The notes under the pieces were generated by a model. It searched no databases and was not told the origin of the DNA. It was given only the letters and a program-made list of their open reading frames with translations. A DNA stretch of 26,095 nucleotides from CAZPUR01 sp964589815. Lineage in GTDB: Bacteria; Patescibacteriota; Microgenomatia; UBA1400. Positions 21,863-26,095 of the stretch are shown piece after piece. Each line of letters opens with the position of its first letter. Positions within the stretch are counted from its first letter, which is position 1. A program made the position numbers and the translations under genes. The stretch is taken from contig CAZPUR010000014.1 in the NCBI GenBank assembly GCA_964589815.1, positions 1 through 26,095 on the forward strand. The letters are read 5' to 3'.

Positions 21863-23118
21863 TGAAAAAATTTTTAATTATTATTGGGGCAACTTTACCT
21901 TATTCTTTCCCTACTGATTATATCAAACAAACAGCTAAAATATTAGGCTTAGAAAACAAAGTAATTATTTTTTCTTGGGGCGAATCTTTATCATTAAAAG
22001 AAATTTTCAAACAAAGGTTTTTACAAAACAAAAAATTCAAGCTCCTGGATAAAAAGCCAATTAATAAAAGTAAACAAATTATTCTATTTAAACCCGTTCA
22101 GTTTATTCCTTTGAGACGTTTTGAGTTAATCCAGAACCTCAATCTTATCCTCAATGTTCATTTTTTAAAACTTTATCTCAAAATCAAAAGCTGGGATAAA
22201 CTAAGAAAAATTTGTTGGGTTTTCAATTACAAGCTTTACCACCTCTCTAGGCTTTTAGGAAAAAGCTATTTAAGTCTTTATGATTGTGTTGATTTTTTCT
22301 CTTCCCTAGACAAAAAAACTAATCAAGAAATTAAAATTAAACAAGAAAAATTAATTAAAAACACTGATTTCTTTTTTGTTAATTCCCGGGCTCTAAAAAC
22401 AAGGTTTAAAAAATACAAACCCATTGTTGTTCCTCAAGGATTTGACCTGACTAGTTTTAAAAAATTTAATCAAAGAAAAGCAGTTCTAAAAAAGGCAAAA
22501 TCTTCTTTAAAACAAAAAATTTCCTTGCAACAAATCTTGAAACAAAAAACAAAGGGAAAACTTAACCAACCCCTGATTGGCTATTTAGGAGGAATTAATT
22601 ATCGCTTGGATTTCCAATTACTTTTCACTTTAATTAAAAAAAATCCTCAATGGCAGTTTGTCTTTGTCGGTCAAAAGCAAAATCAGGAAAGCGAAAGTAA
22701 ATTGATTAAGGCCAAGGAAAAAATTAAAAAGCTCCTGAAGCTAAACAATGTTTACCATCTAAAAAACCAACCCAAATCTAAACTGCCTTTAATTATTAAT
22801 CAGTTTGACCTTTGCCTAATCCCCTATAACCCAAAAATTGAGTTTAACCAGTATTGCTATCCTATGAAAATTTTTGAATATTTTTATCAAAAAAAACCAG
22901 TGGTATCCACCTTAATTTATGCATTAAAACCACTACAGCCCTATGTAAAAATTGGTAAAAACTCAAAAGATTTTGAAAAGGCTATTAAAAAAATCCTGGC
23001 TCAAGGCTGGCCGGAAAAATATAGAAAAGAGCAAAGAAAACTAGCGATTAAAAACTCCTGGGAAAATAAAATCAAGGCTATTAATCGAAACTTATCTTCA
23101 AGGCTAAATCAATCTTAA
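21853..23118 (+). CDS. GT-B-type glycosyltransferase (TuaH-like)
   Basis: The first strand KKFLIIIGATLPYSFPTDYIKQ opens a Rossmann domain. YDCVDFFSS near residue 140 and VNSRALKTRFKK near 180 match the acceptor half of the group containing the teichuronic-acid enzyme TuaH. PLIGYLGGINYRLDFQLL near 240 starts the donor domain, and CYPMKIFEYFYQKKPVVST near 335 is the donor-site helix; the strict E-x7-E of the other GT4 enzymes is not present. The chain is very Lys-rich with no membrane span. At 421 residues the length is normal for the group. It has its own extended -10 promoter and its 3' end overlaps the convergent glycosidase gene by 38 bases. Probable sugar transferase for the same surface glycan; specificity unknown. 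Confidence 0.82.
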   Translation: MATLKKFLIIIGATLPYSFPTDYIKQTAKILGLENKVIIFSWGESLSLKEIFKQRFLQNKKFKLLDKKPINKSKQIILFKPVQFIPLRRFELIQNLNLILNVHFLKLYLKIKSWDKLRKICWVFNYKLYHLSRLLGKSYLSLYDCVDFFSSLDKKTNQEIKIKQEKLIKNTDFFFVNSRALKTRFKKYKPIVVPQGFDLTSFKKFNQRKAVLKKAKSSLKQKISLQQILKQKTKGKLNQPLIGYLGGINYRLDFQLLFTLIKKNPQWQFVFVGQKQNQESESKLIKAKEKIKKLLKLNNVYHLKNQPKSKLPLIINQFDLCLIPYNPKIEFNQYCYPMKIFEYFYQKKPVVSTLIYALKPLQPYVKIGKNSKDFEKAIKKILAQGWPEKYRKEQRKLAIKNSWENKIKAINRNLSSRLNQS

Positions 23119-26095
23119 ACAATGGGCTGGTAATTAATTTTTCCCCCGCTGCAAAATTTACTTTCTTTAAAACCATCCCTGTGGCTGGATCAACCCACTC
23201 TAAGGTGCCTTTTTGGGGAAGACTCAATTTCAAGGAAAAATTAACTGTCTGACGATGATTTTCAAAATGATGAAAATAAGCTAATAACTCTTGGGATGAT
23301 TTTAGACCATAGCTACGAATCGCTTTATGGTTAAAATCAAGTTCTTCTTTCTTAAGATCAGGGCCGATTTTTTTAATAAAGTCCTGAAGGACTTGCGTGT
23401 AGTTTCTCTCTTGGGGTCCAAGATAAATATTAGCGCAGTTTTCTTCATGTCGATATAGCCCAGAAGAAGTATTCCAAAAAATCAAAGCGGCTTCTTCAAA
23501 AAAAGCGGTCCACAATCTGAGCCGCAAACGCAAGGCTGAATTTTTATCCCAATTAACTCCTTGATTGCCGATTTCACTAAAGACGACTGGTTTTTGCCAT
23601 TTTTTTGCCTGATGAATTTTTCTGCTCACCACCAAATCTGAGGCTAGTTCATCCTCGCTCTCATACCAATGAAGGGAATTAATTTCTATTGGTTCCAGGT
23701 CTGGCCTCTCCCAATTAACGGTAAGAGGATGCTGATAGGGATCAATCTGGCGTAAATACTCGGCGGCAAACTCAATCCATTCTCGGTCAAGACTAATCTC
23801 ATTGGCCAACTCCCAAATATCAACATAGGCGCCGTATCTTGCCACCGCATAATCAAGATAATCTTTAACTAAGTCTTGCTCTTCTTGATTTTTCACTGAT
23901 CCTGCTAAAGGAAGTCTAAAACTGAAAAGGCTCATCCAAATACGAAAGCCTTTTTTCTTAAGGGTTTGGACTAATTCATCTCCTCTTATGCCTTGATTAA
24001 CTCCATAACTTCCAGCTAGGTCTTCTCCTTGCCATAATTTTTCACTACAATTATCTACATTAAAACGAAAAAGATTAAAACCAGCGCCTTTAGGACCATA
24101 GATATCAAGATATTGCTCTAGGTTTACTTGCTTTTGGTTTTTGTCTTTTAAAGGCATCTGATCCATGCCTACGTTTAGTTGACCTAAAAGATCGCCAGTA
24201 TGATTAATGTCTATAAAACAGTCTTGCATACCAAGGGGTTTAAATAATTGGCCGTTATCAAAAACAAAACGATAGGGATTAGTGGGATGAATCCGGACAA
24301 AACCAGGCTGATTAGATTCTTTTACCTTAAAAGTTTCCTTAGCTATTTCCTTAGTCAAAAAGCTTTTAAAAACCAACTGCCAATGCCACTGGCCGGGCTC
24401 AGGAGGAGCAAAACGCACTTTCCAGGTATTTTTGTCATAATAAAAACCATTAACCTTAAAAATTTCACCCGCTTCATTTTTAAACTCCACCAAAATGTCC
24501 ACTTCTTGCCAAACATTTTTATAAAAAGAGTCATCATGTGCCAAGCTGATTTCATAAACCTCATAAGAATCAATTTCCTTGTCTTCGGCTTTTACTTGAA
24601 CCTGCTTGTTTTGCCTTGAAACAAACCAACCTTTAAATCTAATAAATCTAAAAACTGACAAGCTTGATAAAAAAGAATCGTGGGCCCTTTTTATTAGCCC
24701 TTTTGCCTTATAACCGCTGAGCTCTTTTTTTGCGGAAAGATTAACTCGAGGTAAATCAGCTAATTCTACTTTCCCTTGGTTGTTTTGACTAAGAGCATAA
24801 AAACTTTTTTTGTCATCAGCTAAAAAATAAATCCTTTCATCTTTTACCTTAAAAGTTTCAGGTATCACCTTTGCATTTTCCAAATACCATTTTAGCTGAC
24901 CATTAGCTTTATTTAAAAAATAAACCATGGCCATTTTACCGCTATCAAGATTAATCAAGTAAACCTCTTTTTCTGTCAAGAAAAGCGCGTGTCCTGAGCC
25001 AACCCCCTTAAAAACCCACTGAGACTGACCAGTCTTTTTATCCAAACAGTGTAAATCCCCTCCACTGACAAAATAAACTAACTGATTATCTAATTTTAAA
25101 ACACTATCAATTAAAGCTTGGGTTTCAAATTGCCAAAACGGCTCACCCGTAGCTTGATCTAAGGCTAAAACTTTACCGCCGCTGCCGCCAGTAAAAGTAA
25201 TAAGATAAATTTTACCCTTCTCAACAATTAATCTCTCTCTTATGTCTGGAATAAGATCATCATTCTTGTAAATCCATTGGGCGGTTAATTTCCCCTTAAC
25301 AAATTTGTGTAAATCATTATCTTCATCCACATAATAAATTTCATTACCTTGAACAAAAGCACTTTGCCACTCCCTATCTTTTATTGGCCACTTCCATTGA
25401 AGCCCACCAGTTTCTTTATCTAGGGTATAAAAATAACCATCAGCGCTGTAGAAGCTAATCGTCTCTAAGCCCAACATGGGCTTTTCATGAACATATTGAT
25501 AGTGATTAAAGCGCCATTTTTCCTCTCCCGTTCTTTTATCTAAAGCATAAATAGCATTGTCTGAAGCACTATTAAGGTAAATGTTTTGCTTATCAATTAA
25601 AAAAACACCAAAATGAATAATCGGTTGGTTAAAATCCAACTCTTTTCCCTGAATGCCTTGGGTTTTAAATTCCCATTTTTTTTCACCAGTATTCTTATCT
25701 AAAGCATAGAGTATCCCGTTTCTACTGCCAAAATAAACTAAATCTTGAGATATGATTGGTTCAGTATCAGTTTTAACAAGGCTTGGCGTAGTAAAGCGCC
25801 ATTTTTCCTCTCCCGTTCTTTTATCTAAAGCATAAACTCTACCATCAAAGTCAGCACTAAAAAGTAAAGAAGCGGATTCAGTTGCCAAAGGGTAAATTGA
25901 ATAGGCATTGCTTTGAAACCGCCATTGTTTTCTCTCACTTTGCTGGTTTAGGCTATAGGTGTAGCCGTCCAAGTCGTGAAGAAAAATGTTTTCTTCATCA
26001 AAGCTGAAGGGTCCATAATCAGCCCCGCGAACTCTATACCAAACAATCTCATTATTAGTAAAAAACTGCCAGCCTTTCCCTCGGCCCTTGAAAAA
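23081..26095 (-). CDS. PQQ-type beta-propeller fused to DUF5060-like and clan GH-A glycosidase domains (5'-truncated)
   Basis: The frame runs open to the window edge: a TTG at 25972 is possible as a start, but 41 further codons upstream continue the same repeat pattern (…WYRVRGADYGPF), so the gene is cut by the window. About 430 visible codons hold PQQ/WD40-like propeller repeats with YALDKRTGEEKWRF-type blades. Next, near 495-595, comes an Ig-like domain ending WKVRFAPPEPGQWHW, typical of DUF5060. A TIM-barrel glycosidase (about 600-890) has WELANEI, with the expected acid/base Glu766, and VFSEIGN, with the expected nucleophile Glu841 (numbered from the edge). A beta-rich tail ends the protein. 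It likely cleaves or trims a glycan outside the cell; any signal peptide lies beyond the window. Confidence 0.85.
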   Translation of the reverse strand, partial: FFKGRGKGWQFFTNNEIVWYRVRGADYGPFSFDEENIFLHDLDGYTYSLNQQSERKQWRFQSNAYSIYPLATESASLLFSADFDGRVYALDKRTGEEKWRFTTPSLVKTDTEPIISQDLVYFGSRNGILYALDKNTGEKKWEFKTQGIQGKELDFNQPIIHFGVFLIDKQNIYLNSASDNAIYALDKRTGEEKWRFNHYQYVHEKPMLGLETISFYSADGYFYTLDKETGGLQWKWPIKDREWQSAFVQGNEIYYVDEDNDLHKFVKGKLTAQWIYKNDDLIPDIRERLIVEKGKIYLITFTGGSGGKVLALDQATGEPFWQFETQALIDSVLKLDNQLVYFVSGGDLHCLDKKTGQSQWVFKGVGSGHALFLTEKEVYLINLDSGKMAMVYFLNKANGQLKWYLENAKVIPETFKVKDERIYFLADDKKSFYALSQNNQGKVELADLPRVNLSAKKELSGYKAKGLIKRAHDSFLSSLSVFRFIRFKGWFVSRQNKQVQVKAEDKEIDSYEVYEISLAHDDSFYKNVWQEVDILVEFKNEAGEIFKVNGFYYDKNTWKVRFAPPEPGQWHWQLVFKSFLTKEIAKETFKVKESNQPGFVRIHPTNPYRFVFDNGQLFKPLGMQDCFIDINHTGDLLGQLNVGMDQMPLKDKNQKQVNLEQYLDIYGPKGAGFNLFRFNVDNCSEKLWQGEDLAGSYGVNQGIRGDELVQTLKKKGFRIWMSLFSFRLPLAGSVKNQEEQDLVKDYLDYAVARYGAYVDIWELANEISLDREWIEFAAEYLRQIDPYQHPLTVNWERPDLEPIEINSLHWYESEDELASDLVVSRKIHQAKKWQKPVVFSEIGNQGVNWDKNSALRLRLRLWTAFFEEAALIFWNTSSGLYRHEENCANIYLGPQERNYTQVLQDFIKKIGPDLKKEELDFNHKAIRSYGLKSSQELLAYFHHFENHRQTVNFSLKLSLPQKGTLEWVDPATGMVLKKVNFAAGEKLITSPLFKIDLALKISFD

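Noticed and set aside
24248..24619. 123-codon plus-strand frame opposite the glycosidase gene
   Set aside because: It is antisense to well-conserved DUF5060 coding sequence and shows no family features; a shadow frame.

Overview
The window is AT-rich and densely packed with genes. Genes often overlap by 1-20 bases, few have Shine-Dalgarno sites, and short GC-rich palindromes sit in frame inside at least one gene. Together with the many lineage-typical envelope genes this suggests a Patescibacteria (CPR) genome, probably near Microgenomates/Parcubacteria. That placement is inference; no rRNA, tRNA or ribosomal protein gene was seen to confirm it.

Region 1 (1-6163) is a seven-gene minus-strand operon lying between two direct copies of a 121-bp element that match at 120 of 121 positions. 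In transcription order it encodes a HAD hydrolase, a thioredoxin-like redoxin, a radical SAM enzyme, an orotate-PRTase-like protein with an altered PRPP loop, a uridine-kinase-like P-loop protein, a ThuA-like protein and a DegT-type PLP aminotransferase. The mixture (phosphoribosyl chemistry, nucleoside-type kinase, radical SAM, phosphatase, aminotransferase) looks like a small pathway making or modifying a nucleotide or aminosugar compound. It is the best candidate here for an undescribed system.

Region 2 (6187-8873) holds a nitroreductase-family gene, a putative HELGH zinc metallopeptidase, and about 860 bases without a clear conventional gene. This last stretch is packed with perfect and G-U-compensated hairpins on the minus strand, including two compact three-way junctions. 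It also contains a 63-codon reading frame with a strong ribosome binding site and a partly duplicated motif. I read it as a large structured RNA of unknown class, possibly with a small encoded protein. A classic intrinsic terminator separates it from the operon upstream.

Region 3 (8874-26095) is an envelope polysaccharide locus. A minus-strand operon (16.4 kb down to 8.9 kb) encodes two GT4 glycosyltransferases, a SPASM radical SAM enzyme, an O-antigen-ligase-like protein with C-terminal TPRs, a GT-C membrane glycosyltransferase and a membrane-anchored protein of unknown function. Divergent to it, from a shared AT-rich promoter, run asnB (asparagine synthase type) and a third GT4. Next come a second Wzy/WaaL-type protein with a duplicated-domain membrane protein, a GT-B glycosyltransferase, and a large protein truncated by the window edge that joins a PQQ-type beta-propeller to a DUF5060-like domain and a clan GH-A glycosidase. 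The locus would build, polymerise or ligate, amidate and trim a surface glycan.
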